Source of the DNA: Rotaria macrura
Lineage: Eukaryota > Rotifera > Eurotatoria > Philodinida > Philodinidae
Direction: 5' to 3'
NCBI GenBank assembly: GCA_900239685.1
Contig: OENT01000167.1
Span: forward strand, 112,317-176,316
DNA length: 64,000 bases
Of this stretch, positions 52,266-62,511 are shown piece by piece (positions within the stretch are counted from its first letter, which is position 1; each line of letters starts with the position of its first letter). The notes below the pieces were generated by a model. The model worked only from the letters and a program-made list of their open reading frames with translations. It had not been told where the DNA came from and did not search any database. Both the position numbers and the translations under genes were made by a program.

Positions 52266-52896
52266 GAATATATATTTAAAACGATAATGAATTAATTTAG
52301 TAGGTTAACTTTTGTTTCCAAAGTTGATGTGTGATAAATATATTTTTAAATTTTTGGTTAATTCTACATTAATCGAACTCGATGCATGACTAAGAGTCAT
52401 AAAACAATGTTACTTGTAATCTGTATAAGTAATATAAGATGATTTGGTATAAGTATGTACGTAATCTATGGTGAAATAGGGAATATCTTTCTTTTAAAAG
52501 ATCTGATCGAGTGAGACTATACAAAGCAACTTTATGATAATGAATCAAGGAAAAAAAAAGAGCCGTATACAGACACATGTTGTAAACGCATAAATGCTTG
52601 ATAAATGTATACTTTTAGTATAAAAGGATCTATTGAAGTCAAGAGAAGAAGAGAAGGAGCCGTAAACTTGGGAGAGAAAAATGATTTCATTGAAGAAATT
52701 CGAGTTCAAATATTTAGTTTTCTAGTGTTTATGAAATATTTCGTTTAAACGATTGAGAACAGGCAAAAAGCGAGAAGTAATTGACTTGATTATCTTTGTC
52801 ATATAATGGAGCGCGACATTTTAATTTTGCCAAATAATGTTGAGTAACTTGAGTTAATTGAATAAAAATGTTCATAGAGATTCAGCATATACGCTT

Positions 52897-52915
52897 GGGG
52901 AGAGGGGGCGGGCTG
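52897..52915 (+). repeat. isolated G-rich tract, possible G-quadruplex
   Basis: Four G-runs (4, 5, 3 and 2) with loops of 3, 1 and 2 bases within 20 bp of AT-rich surroundings. The last run has only two Gs, so at most a two-tetrad or imperfect structure is expected. Confidence 0.55.
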
Positions 52916-53097
52916 GATATTTCCCATCTTTAATCTTTTTAATGAACGAAAGCTTTCGCTCTGAAAATTTCCAGAGAGAGAGCTTTAGTTCATTAAAAAG
53001 AGAACATTATTCCAATTCAAATAGACAATGGTTCAAATCGAAGACAAGATCATTCGAATTGAAAGAGAAATGGCTTCACGAAAAATAGTTTACCCCG

Positions 53098-53350
53098 TTT
53101 TACTGTTAGTCCTTCCAAGTCATCCTTTAGTCCTTTTGATCTTTGTAATCTTTTTAGTCTTTTCAATCCGTGTACTACCTATGTGCTTTAAAGGGACCGA
53201 AACGACTAAAGGATTAGAGGTTCTAAAAGACTAAAGGAATTAAATAGCTCAAAGATGTAATAGGTCTTAAAGAAATATAACGACTAAAAGAAAAACAAAG
53301 TTTATGGTACCAAAGGGAGTAAAGGATGACGTGGAGAGGCTAAAAGTAAA
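53098..53350. repeat. fold-back repeat rich in ACTAAAG/CTTTAGT words
   Basis: The left arm near 53098-53145 and the right arm near 53305-53350 match as reverse complements at roughly three quarters of 45 positions, sharing a GTCATCCTTTA core. The interior adds further CTTTAGTC words on the left and GACTAAAG words on the right. Total length is about 250 bp with no coding frame. This resembles a worn non-autonomous fold-back or MITE-like element. Target-site duplications were not seen. Confidence 0.55.
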
Positions 53351-55884
53351 ATGAGATGAACTTTATTTTTCGTGGACCTCTACACACAGCATTGGAAACA
53401 GAACTGAAAGTTAGTATAATAAAATCAAGTGTTACTGACGATGATTTAGATGATATTCCAAAACAGTTCTATTTGCATCCACGACGACCGAAAGTCGTAA
53501 CATTGATAATATGCATATGGATGAAAATGATGATAATAGCGATGATGAAGAATAGACAAACATATTAGAAAATCTTTTGACAAAGCTTTTTTTAAACATT
53601 AATGTGAACATCATCTCATGAGAAATAAATGAATGTGCATTTGTTGATTTGAATTTTTTTCATAAATTTATTCTCACAAAAAGCAGTGAAACAAGATATT
53701 GTTCAAGTCGAGAACGAGATCCTAGCAAGTTGTAACTAACCTTATATTTTACTCTCACAAGTTAATCTCCACGGAATGAGTTATCTGTTTAACTTTCAGA
53801 GATTTTCTTTCTGAAATCTTCACCCTTCTAAACAAAACCAAACGGAAACTATGGAGTTGGTAGATTCGATCTGAAATTCATTCTCACAATATTATTCATA
53901 CTTGGATATCCACGATCAGAGTATTGTCAATACATAGAATTTTATCAAATAAATAAACCATGGAATACTCTGTTGATTTGTTTTAACATAGATCTTTATT
54001 AATGAACTGAAATCTTTAGCTACAATATGTTGTACTATGATAGAACTTTTCTAGACTTGGGAAAATGCTCACCAATGTTTGAATATTAAATAAGTGAATT
54101 GATATCAGCTACTTGGTTCTCTTCTAAACATTAGCATCTGTTCTGATTATATTTGTCTCGTTGTCGAAGAGGTTATCTTAGACTCGTCTTAAATTTATAA
54201 GATAACTAGAATAAGTGTTGATAAAACCAGAAAACATACACCCGAAGTTATAAAACGCGATAGTATTCCTTATGAATTATGAAGCATAGCTCACAATGAT
54301 GAAAATAAGATGATAATTCAATTCTTTTGCTAGGGTTATTTTCAATATGAAGTCTTTCCACTAAAGAATACAAGTACATATTTAAATTTTCTTCAATAAA
54401 TTTATTCACGTTAATTGATTTAATGAAAAGATCTTTCTAGATTAATTGTTTTTTTTTCGCACTCTTGACCTGCACAAACCTCAAGATTTGTTCATATAAT
54501 GCATGGCATTCTCGCTCTAGATTCTCAAGTGCATACTACTGAATGTTCGTGTAAAGCTGAAACAAAGCCTAGAATCATTATGCAGTAGAGTAAAATGCGA
54601 TTCAGAATAGAAGTTTTATGAATACACTGATCGATCTTTACCTTCAACAATTGTGTGTACTGAGAACATTTGTTCGTACAATATTTTCAGATAGGAATTT
54701 TCGGGATTGTATGTATTTCTTGATGTCGATCTGATCAATTCGAAACACGGGTATTATCAAGTTTCTGGGAGAGTTATTTCACAACATTTTTCCATTTTCT
54801 CGTTGGATAGTTTTCAAGAAGTTTTGAGTAGATAGAAATTAAAATCACAATCTGCATCTGGATGTACCACAAGGCATAATATCAAACAATAGCATAGACG
54901 AAGAACGAACTAGCAATTAAGAAAAAACAATGTCTTCGATTCGTAAATGGTAGTCAAAGAAAGAAGAAAAAAAATGACAGGAAATATTCATGTCGATAAT
55001 CTATGTAATCAATACGTTAAAAACGAGACTTTTAATAACGTTTGAGAGAATTAGTAAACATGATTCATTAGAAATAAATTAAATAAAACAAATGTCGTGT
55101 CAATTATAGTAAAAAGATATGCATATATAATTACTATGCCATCGGATCTCTGAATCGATACGATTTCAAATTCTCATATAAATCTACTAAAATATTAGTT
55201 TCTGTTTTTCGTGAAAACTTCAAACTATCCCAGAATAAGAATTACTTCAGAACACTCAACAGTAACTTGTATTGAAAAGATTGCATTTCATCTGATAAAA
55301 ATATCAATGAAGATAATAATGCAAGAAACTTATCATGTAGTTGCTAAGTTTCTTGGTAAGAGAGACTTTGATGAAAAATTATCTTCTATAAATAGGTCAG
55401 CAATGCCGATTCCAACCAATTATTTATTTAGGGACTAGTGAATATTTTAAGGAGTATCTTCTCCGATATAACATTCGACTAGTGCCAAGTCAGATGTGAC
55501 ATTGAAGGAGGTGCGTAAGAGATTGAATTGAATTTAATATTGAACTCGAAAACATACATTCTCTGCTTCTATCCTCTTCCTCATTTGACCTGTAATATGT
55601 CACCAAATAAAAAAGATAGCAATGACACAGATTGCACAATATCAAAACGATTTATCGAATGAGGTTATAAAAGATTAGGCTAAATCCACTTTTCTAATAG
55701 ACGAATTTCATTCTTTTAGTTTTCATTGTTCTCACTTATTCTTTGGATTATTATGAAATTCGTTTCCTTTCTATATTGGACTTACAGTGTAATTCAAACA
55801 TATTTTTTTACTTGATGATAAGTCTCTATTTTATAGTTATTGTTTAGAGTGTGAATTACGCACTGGAAAAAATCACATATTTTA

Positions 55885-56043
55885 ATGTTGTATATAAATA
55901 TATCTAATCAACTGATCGGTGTTCTCTTATTTTCATTATTTATCAATTCCTTTAGTGCTGATCATCGAATTTCTATTATTGGCCAACTATTTTTTCCTGG
56001 TATTGATGCAAGTTTTTCTTCGAATTTTCGGAAAATAACTTAG
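55885..56043 (+). CDS. short frame with signal-peptide-like start, possibly a gene fragment
   Basis: A 52-residue frame. Residues 8-24 (NQLIGVLLFSLFINSFS) form a good signal-peptide core, with a plausible cleavage near SFSA-D. The remainder (about 27 residues) is not recognised. It stops at 56043 with no clear donor site before the stop, so it may be a small secreted peptide or the first exon of a lost gene. The adjoining DNA adds nothing in frame. Confidence 0.3.
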   Translation: MLYINISNQLIGVLLFSLFINSFSADHRISIIGQLFFPGIDASFSSNFRKIT

Positions 56044-56509
56044 TGTAAAAGATATTGGAACAAGTTGAAACATCTCATCAAAGTAAAGGAAGTAGAAGAA
56101 TTTTTTGTAAATATTAAGTTTAGTTTTAGTTTAAACAAGAGTATCTTATCAGAAAAGTGTAGGAAAACAATAGTGTACATTGATAAACGAAATTCATCAT
56201 TGAAAATCACTTAGCTAAAACAGAACACGACAAGATCTTTCATAGTATAGAAGAGTTTTCGTTTTGCTGTTTGTTTTAACGATATCAAGCAAGATTTTAA
56301 ATAAAAGGTTTTGATCGCCATCTTTATTAAAGATTGTATCCCACACATATGAAATCGACTGTTGAAAGTAAAAAGTTTTGTAGTATTTCTAATAAGCAGT
56401 AACAAAAAAAAACGAATCGAACATAAGTTGGCATTCGTTCGAATACAGATCGAGTACGAAATTGTTAGTCTTTAGCAACGAAAGTAATCTGTTTATTTCA
56501 TAAACTTCT

Positions 56510-57838
56510 TCATTGAAAAAATTCAACGACTTCCCTTGGTTCGACTATAATGCGTTTCATCGTTTTTCGAAAAGCAAGCTTTTTCTCTCTTTCAAGTCGT
56601 TGTTTTCCATATTCAACATTCTTTAACTGTTTATAAAAATCATGGTCGATCATTGAGAAATAATTGTGTTCAGATATCATATTCGTGCGTACACCCAAGT
56701 ATTTTGCCATACAATGAGCAGTTATACGTTCGCGTTGAAATAATACTTTATTTGCAAATAGATGTGGACTGGTTGCTAAATGCCATAGATCTCCATAATT
56801 GAAAACACATATACCGCGAACAAAACCACCGTGGCATAAACCTTTCTCAGGTCGATCATTCCAAATTTTATATCTTGTCATAAATGTTACTTGACTTAAA
56901 TCATGATCATATGGATAAGAACCTGGTGTTTCTTCCCAACGATTTATCGCTGAATAGAAATGTTCGTCAGGTACAGCCGTTCCATTTAAAAATTCATATA
57001 AATCAGCAACACGTGAGCTGTTATGTATAAATTCGACTGCTGCACGTGATAATAAGACATGAAATTCACCTTTATAAAAAGATGATCTTAAGGATAGTGG
57101 TAATGTTCGATTGACTAACGCGTTTTTTTGTCGAAGCTTTGAACGGTATGGTAATGATGTAATATCATTTTGATTATTATATAATTTTAAAATTTGAATT
57201 AATTCGAAATTTGTTTTTAGAGGTAAGTCAGAATTTGCTAAATTAAGATAATATTCCCATTTTTGAGAATGTGTAAGAAGTTCTGTTTGACAAGAACGTT
57301 CCCCTTCTAGCAATGAAAAATCGCCCCAAGATACGTTGAAACGTTTCTTCGGTAAAAACACATTCGGAACACATTTTGCACGACGTTCTACAGCTCGATA
57401 CAAAGATAATGGAGCGGCTAAATCAACGTGTACGCAATAAAAATTATATGGACGATAAATCGTTCGTAATATGAAATCAAATTGATCCTCATTTGAATGA
57501 ATAATAATTGAGAATGCAATTCGATATGTTAGTTCTTCCGATGAAACTTTCAATGAACTTTTATATAAGATGCAATCGTTTGGATCAGTCAAATCTGATG
57601 CCGCTTCCTCGTGTAGTTTCTTTAGTTCTATTTCTGTTAATGTTCTATTCGGTTGACGAATTAAACTGCCACATAGTGTTGAACGAAGGAACGTGTCAAG
57701 TTCAGTAGGTGATATTGTTGATGAACGAAAACGAAATTGAAAATACGAAAGTAATACATACGCGATTGCAAAAATAGGTATTAGTCGACGATCATAATCT
57801 AAATTAAAAGCAATGAAAATAAACTCTCTTGTTTTCAT
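56510..57838 (-). CDS. GCNT-type beta-1,6-N-acetylglucosaminyltransferase (GT14)
   Basis: Single-exon, 442 residues. It is a type II membrane protein with an anchor at about 19-36 (LIPIFAIAYVLLSYFQF). The catalytic domain follows the core-2/I-branching family: AFSIIIHSNEDQFDFILRTI, YNFYCVHVD, VSWGDFSLLEGE, WEYYLNLANSDLPLKTN, the acceptor-side FHVLLSRAAVEFI, VPDEHFYSAINR containing the catalytic-acid Glu, the PGSYP turn, and CHGGFVRGICVFNYGDL followed by HLFANK. These enzymes add GlcNAc in beta-1,6 linkage to galactose or GalNAc of O-glycans or poly-LacNAc, using UDP-GlcNAc in the Golgi. The exact linkage cannot be told from sequence. Its ATG is only 14 nt after the stop of the GT15 copy upstream on the same strand, which suggests co-transcription. 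Length fits the family. Confidence 0.9.
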   Translation of the reverse strand: MKTREFIFIAFNLDYDRRLIPIFAIAYVLLSYFQFRFRSSTISPTELDTFLRSTLCGSLIRQPNRTLTEIELKKLHEEAASDLTDPNDCILYKSSLKVSSEELTYRIAFSIIIHSNEDQFDFILRTIYRPYNFYCVHVDLAAPLSLYRAVERRAKCVPNVFLPKKRFNVSWGDFSLLEGERSCQTELLTHSQKWEYYLNLANSDLPLKTNFELIQILKLYNNQNDITSLPYRSKLRQKNALVNRTLPLSLRSSFYKGEFHVLLSRAAVEFIHNSSRVADLYEFLNGTAVPDEHFYSAINRWEETPGSYPYDHDLSQVTFMTRYKIWNDRPEKGLCHGGFVRGICVFNYGDLWHLATSPHLFANKVLFQRERITAHCMAKYLGVRTNMISEHNYFSMIDHDFYKQLKNVEYGKQRLEREKKLAFRKTMKRIIVEPREVVEFFQ

Positions 57839-57852
57839 GAAACTTTCAGTAT
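57839..57852 (-). promoter_or_regulatory. 14-nt intercistronic gap between GT15 copy 2 and the GCNT gene
   Basis: Reading on the minus strand, the GT15 stop TAA is followed by ATACTGAAAGTTTC and then the ATG of the GCNT gene. There is no room for a separate promoter or polyadenylation signal. An AG within the gap could act as a trans-splice acceptor, although no pyrimidine tract precedes it there. Confidence 0.5.
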
Positions 57853-58854
57853 TTAGTCTATATTTATTTGAATCAATGTTCCTGCAGAACCTCTAAGTAC
57901 TGTCAAAAGTTGACATGATTTTTTCATTTCTTCACGAAAATTCCGTACTTCATGAAATAACCAATGTGATGATTTCTGTGGCATCAAATGATAATTATGG
58001 CCATAAGAAAAATTAGTAGCATGTTCGACTTTAACATTCTTATCGATTTCAAGCATAGCCCAATGAACGCATCCATCACCGATGTATTGTCGAAGTATTA
58101 GATCGTCTTTTAACAATTCACTAATAAAACTTTGAATCACTTTTGACTCATAAAACCATTTTAAACGAATAATAAAAAAATTATTGTAAATACAATGATG
58201 ATTAATGCTTTTCTGTTTAAGATAGCGCTCTAAGATGGGATTCATTGGTGTGATCGGTTCCCAATACATCGATCGATACATATAGTCTAATTTTTGACGG
58301 TGCATATGAAGGAAAAGATCTTCATTGACTGTATCCATAAAATATGAATCATCATCCATTCTCATGAGATAATCATATTTTCCTTGAATGATCATCGGAT
58401 GATAGAATACATCATGTATCCAAAATCGACACATTAAACGATAACCAATTTTCTTCTCAGTACGTGATCCAGCATCTATTTTGACATTCGTATGAAAATT
58501 GACAAATCCAAATGAAATTTTTATTTTCTTTCTATTTTTCATTACACACGATAACATGTATTCACGCATAGCTGAAGTAAAGTTTTGATCATGAAATATC
58601 ACAAATGAATATGTAGAACCATCATTGATTGAATAGAATTGAATAACAGAATGTATCATATTAATAGCGTAATGAATGGATTCAGTATTACTGCGAATAA
58701 GTGTAGCGATAACACTTCGTATTTTTTCGGGTTTATCGTGTTGTTCAAGTAAATCATGGTTGTGGAAGGTAAAAAGATAAATCAAAAAAACGATAAGAGC
58801 AATCAAAACTGTTAAAGTTCTCGACAAACTAGTGATTGGAATTATATTTTTCAT
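57853..58854 (-). CDS. GT15-like glycosyltransferase, copy 2
   Basis: Single-exon, 333 residues, same layout as copy 1: N-terminal anchor at about 9-30 (LSRTLTVLIALIVFLIYLF), start of the catalytic domain at VIATLIRSNTESIHYAINMI, the GYRLMCRFW and MRMDDDSYF motifs, and a C-terminal SYGHNYHLM. The central part is almost identical to copy 1 (only A/T and K/N exchanges over about 130 residues), but both ends are diverged. In place of NVTTLDG it has KQKSINHH. No frame damage is seen, so the enzyme should work. It is the upstream partner of the GCNT gene, and a shared transcript would pair a mannosyltransferase-type enzyme with a branching enzyme. Confidence 0.8.
   Translation of the reverse strand: MKNIIPITSLSRTLTVLIALIVFLIYLFTFHNHDLLEQHDKPEKIRSVIATLIRSNTESIHYAINMIHSVIQFYSINDGSTYSFVIFHDQNFTSAMREYMLSCVMKNRKKIKISFGFVNFHTNVKIDAGSRTEKKIGYRLMCRFWIHDVFYHPMIIQGKYDYLMRMDDDSYFMDTVNEDLFLHMHRQKLDYMYRSMYWEPITPMNPILERYLKQKSINHHCIYNNFFIIRLKWFYESKVIQSFISELLKDDLILRQYIGDGCVHWAMLEIDKNVKVEHATNFSYGHNYHLMPQKSSHWLFHEVRNFREEMKKSCQLLTVLRGSAGTLIQINID
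58070..58607 (-). repeat. near-identical tract shared with 51478-52012
   Basis: Second partner of the conversion-like tract, in direct orientation about 6.6 kb from the first. It is confined to the coding region and contains a short unmatched patch at about 58194-58220. Confidence 0.85.
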
Positions 58855-61800
58855 GTATATGTTGAGTTAATAATCAAATAGCAAGTGTTATTTAGTTTTG
58901 TTAAAATTTTGAAATAAATAAGTAGCTTATTACTTCACTTACATGCTTGAGAATATTTTTTTCGATACTTTTTTAACGACCGCATGTTATGAATAAATGA
59001 AGCTCGGGTACCGATAATGTTCTGGTCGATTGACTTCACCTTAGTTACTTTTCTCTTTTTAAAATCGAAATATGGTGATGATTGATACAAGAAAGAGAAT
59101 ACATCATTTGTTGCACACGAAGAATGCGAATGAATAATTCGCTTTTTAGATAAATACCAATAAAATAGTCGTGCTTACATTTCAGATTTTTTCGCGTGAA
59201 ACTTTGTCTTGAATAGAGGTTCGCCATATAATCACGAATCATTCGGTGACAATAGATACACGTGATGCTCTCAAGCTCATGAAAATACATGCACAAAAAT
59301 ACTCACGATTGAATAAATTTCCACGTGTTTCTAAAACAAAGAGAAACCTTGGAATATTTCAAGAATATATCTTAAAGGATCAAAAAGTATTATTACGTCC
59401 ATAGAGTGAGAAGACTATAGAAAATGTAAGTAGTAAGCCTTTCGACTAACGAACCGTACTATGTCAATCAATTGAGAACGATCGACAAGGTAAATAACTA
59501 TGAACTGTCGACAAATTCAAAATCTTTGAATCATTTCTAAAAATATGAGTACGCTTTGATGATAGTATCTTGTTCTCTCTCTATATATATATGTATATGT
59601 TTATTTATTTATTTATTGCAATCGATTCTATGCTTGTTCAACGAATAATCAACGACAAGGCAGTGCGATCTATTTAGAGTTACACGAGAAGTATATATAT
59701 GCATATGACTAGGTTTTGATATAATTCGGTAAATTCTATTTTCCAATACATTTAATTCTGAAAACGTCATATAAAAGCCATTATCAATATCATGCAAGCA
59801 CGATCGAATTTTCACATTCGTCATCGATGTTGTGTCAACTTCATACAATCATTGGGAATCTATTTATGAACGAACTTTTTATGAGACTGCATGAAATAGA
59901 CATAGTCATTTTTTCAAATAGATACAAAGTTCAAAAAATATCTCAATATATGATATATGAACGTCAAGAATAATAAAGCTTCCAGAGATTTAAATCAAAG
60001 TAGAAAAAATGTTACACATAGCATTAGTAAGTAAGAAATATTTCATAGTACAATAGGTTCTATAAATTATTTTGTTTCGCATGACATAAAATATTGATTT
60101 TACTGTGTCTTTTAAATGTAAGAACACAAAAACAAAGAGAAAAACTTGATGAAGTACTTCTTATTCGAATAGACAGGCAACAATTTAACTTGAATATATG
60201 AGGATGAAATTTGTAGATTTAGTTTTGAATTCTTTTTTAGCAGAGAGCGATTGTTCGTGTTAATATATTCAAATATCAATTTCTGCATTATCAAATAGAC
60301 TTCAAGAATATTACAAGTCCACATGATATGATTGACGCTTAGTTGATCTTTTGTTTCTTCTCCAACGGTGAATGCGAATACAGATCTACTGCCACTGCGT
60401 ATCTTGCAGGTGGATACGCAGAGAGTTTCTAACAATATCTCGATCGATACGAAAGTCAACAGACGATATGCATCCATCATTGCTCACAGTGGTTATAATT
60501 GTAGATATTGGGTTATTTTTTGCTTTAGATGATTGTTTTTTACATGCTACTTTTTAAACGGTTTGTTGCTATTTGAACTATTGCCAAAATATGACGTCAT
60601 AGCATATATTGAAAGTTATTAAAACAATAGCATCTGCTAATGATGTCCATGAGAAGGAATGAGCTCAGATTATTTAGTAGGTGTTCATTCAGCAGCTATA
60701 GGTAATAATCCCTTGCAGCATTGTATGAATCATACTTCAATCAGTTGACTTTCACGTACTCCGACTATCATCATTTCTAAGCGTCAGCACGAAGCTCTTA
60801 TATAACAGATGACGATAAAATGAATGCATATTCTACACTGAGAAGAAAAGAAACATACTTTACGTAATACATTTGGGTAATCAATGAGACGTCATCTCAT
60901 GTCACACAAAAGATACGAAAACCTTTATGATGTATAAATATGAATGAAATACTGATCGAACGTATGTCTTGCATTGTGAATACCATTGGGAAGCAAGTGT
61001 AGAGGTTCATCAATAACCGCTCAGTCAATTTAATAATCATGACATAGATTAGTAACCAATCTGGTTTTCACAATATTTTCTATAGCTTGAAAAGGAATAC
61101 CAACAGTGTGAAATGTTTTTGGATCGCTTCAATTTGCTTTCTGTTTTTGTTTTTACTTAATACAATTGAAACAATATAGTATTTTTCATTGATCAATTTT
61201 CTCTCTAGAAATGAACGTTCCCATTTGAAATTTTGAATTATCAAACTTGTTTTGTCGTAAAAAAACATAGTTTTCTCTAACTAGTATTAATTGAAAGTTT
61301 CTATTGAGTTCTATTTTCATTTTAGCGACGTTCAGTTGCATTTTAAAACCGATCCAAAAATTAATGAAAAACATCAGCCTGTCAAAGGATCATCATCGTC
61401 TATTCAAGAATTCATATCCTTATTACTCAATTCAAAGTATAAAGGTACATGCAGTATGTTAGCGTATAGGAAAAACACCCTTCAATGAATGGATAATAGA
61501 TGAATAGAGAATCTATCTTTTTCTCGCCGGAACTTCTCCATAATCTTCGAACGAATGTTATGGAATAACAATGCCATGATTACCAACAAACAACATGAGG
61601 CATCTATATCATCTGAGAATATGCGAGGAAATTTTAATCAGAATAAAGTCTCCTGGTTCATATGTCTGTATGTCAAAAATTAGTTTCATTACCTATTTTG
61701 AAAACTTGTAGATTTTTGATACAAAACTGATATCGCATAAAAGTTTAACCTACTCGACGAAGCTTAACTTGAATCAGTAATTCAATTCGACATAAACATG

Positions 61801-62511
61801 TTCACTTCATGGCAAGTTCGATTGTCGTTTTACCGATAATCTCAATCGAGAATGGAGTTTCCAACGCTACTCAGGCACGTTTGTGCTCTACTGATAAGTC
61901 AATAATTATTTGACACAGAGCCACATAGGAAAAGGAGACTTCATTTCACTTAATAGAACTATGTATTTGTTGTATAGAGCTCAGAACATAAATGTAAGTC
62001 CATTACCGTCTTTTGGAGTAGAAATTGCGACGTCGAATCGAGTCAAAAAAGAACGAAGTCTTCAAAAGAAAAATTTACAATATGATTGAACAAAGAAAGA
62101 TTCTATGTAACTTTTACTTTTTTCTAAATCATAAAACCCAAGATAATCATGATAGTCACCACCGTGACACATCTTTAATTTTCAAGTGTCTCTCTTCTGA
62201 ATAACTGGTGAATCAGTAAACATTAACCTTATTTACTGAAGAACTATAAGTTTTATTAATAAAAGAAACGATCATCGAAAACCGATCATGTTCAAACTAC
62301 ATTGAAGTGATCCCGTACAGTGCTTAATTTATCCTATTAGCACTCTCTTACAATTTTTTAATACTGATCAATGTCAATCGATGAGTTTCTGTTACAATTG
62401 AAAGTTCTTAATCGACGAATGATGTAAACCAGGTTGTCATGAACATAATACGAATGCAAGCATACATTCAATAGATATAAAACGAAACCATCGTTTGCTC
62501 AATTCCAATGA
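58855..62511. other. intergenic region between GT15 copies 2 and 3
   Basis: About 3.65 kb with no intact gene. An exon-like piece at 61326-61444 (plus) is described separately. Frames at 59045-59296, 59609-59848 and 60112-60480 (minus) have no domain or splice context. A short TA run lies near 59582-59600. Confidence 0.5.
61326..61444 (+). pseudogene. orphan exon-like fragment
   Basis: A 119-bp open stretch bounded by a good acceptor (TTTTCATTTTAG) and a GT donor (AAAG|GTACAT). It encodes about 39 residues (for example VQLHFKTDPKINEKHQPVK) of an unknown protein. No neighbouring exon could be found on either side, so it is likely left over from a lost gene. Confidence 0.25.

Larger units (their letters stand above)
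52266..56509. other. intergenic region with a fold-back and a G-rich tract
   Basis: About 4.2 kb without an intact gene. It holds a G-rich tract at 52897-52915, an inverted repeat at 53098-53350, and a 52-residue secretory-looking frame at 55885-56043 described separately. Other frames (53356-53568, 55211-55438, plus strand) have no domain. Confidence 0.5.
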
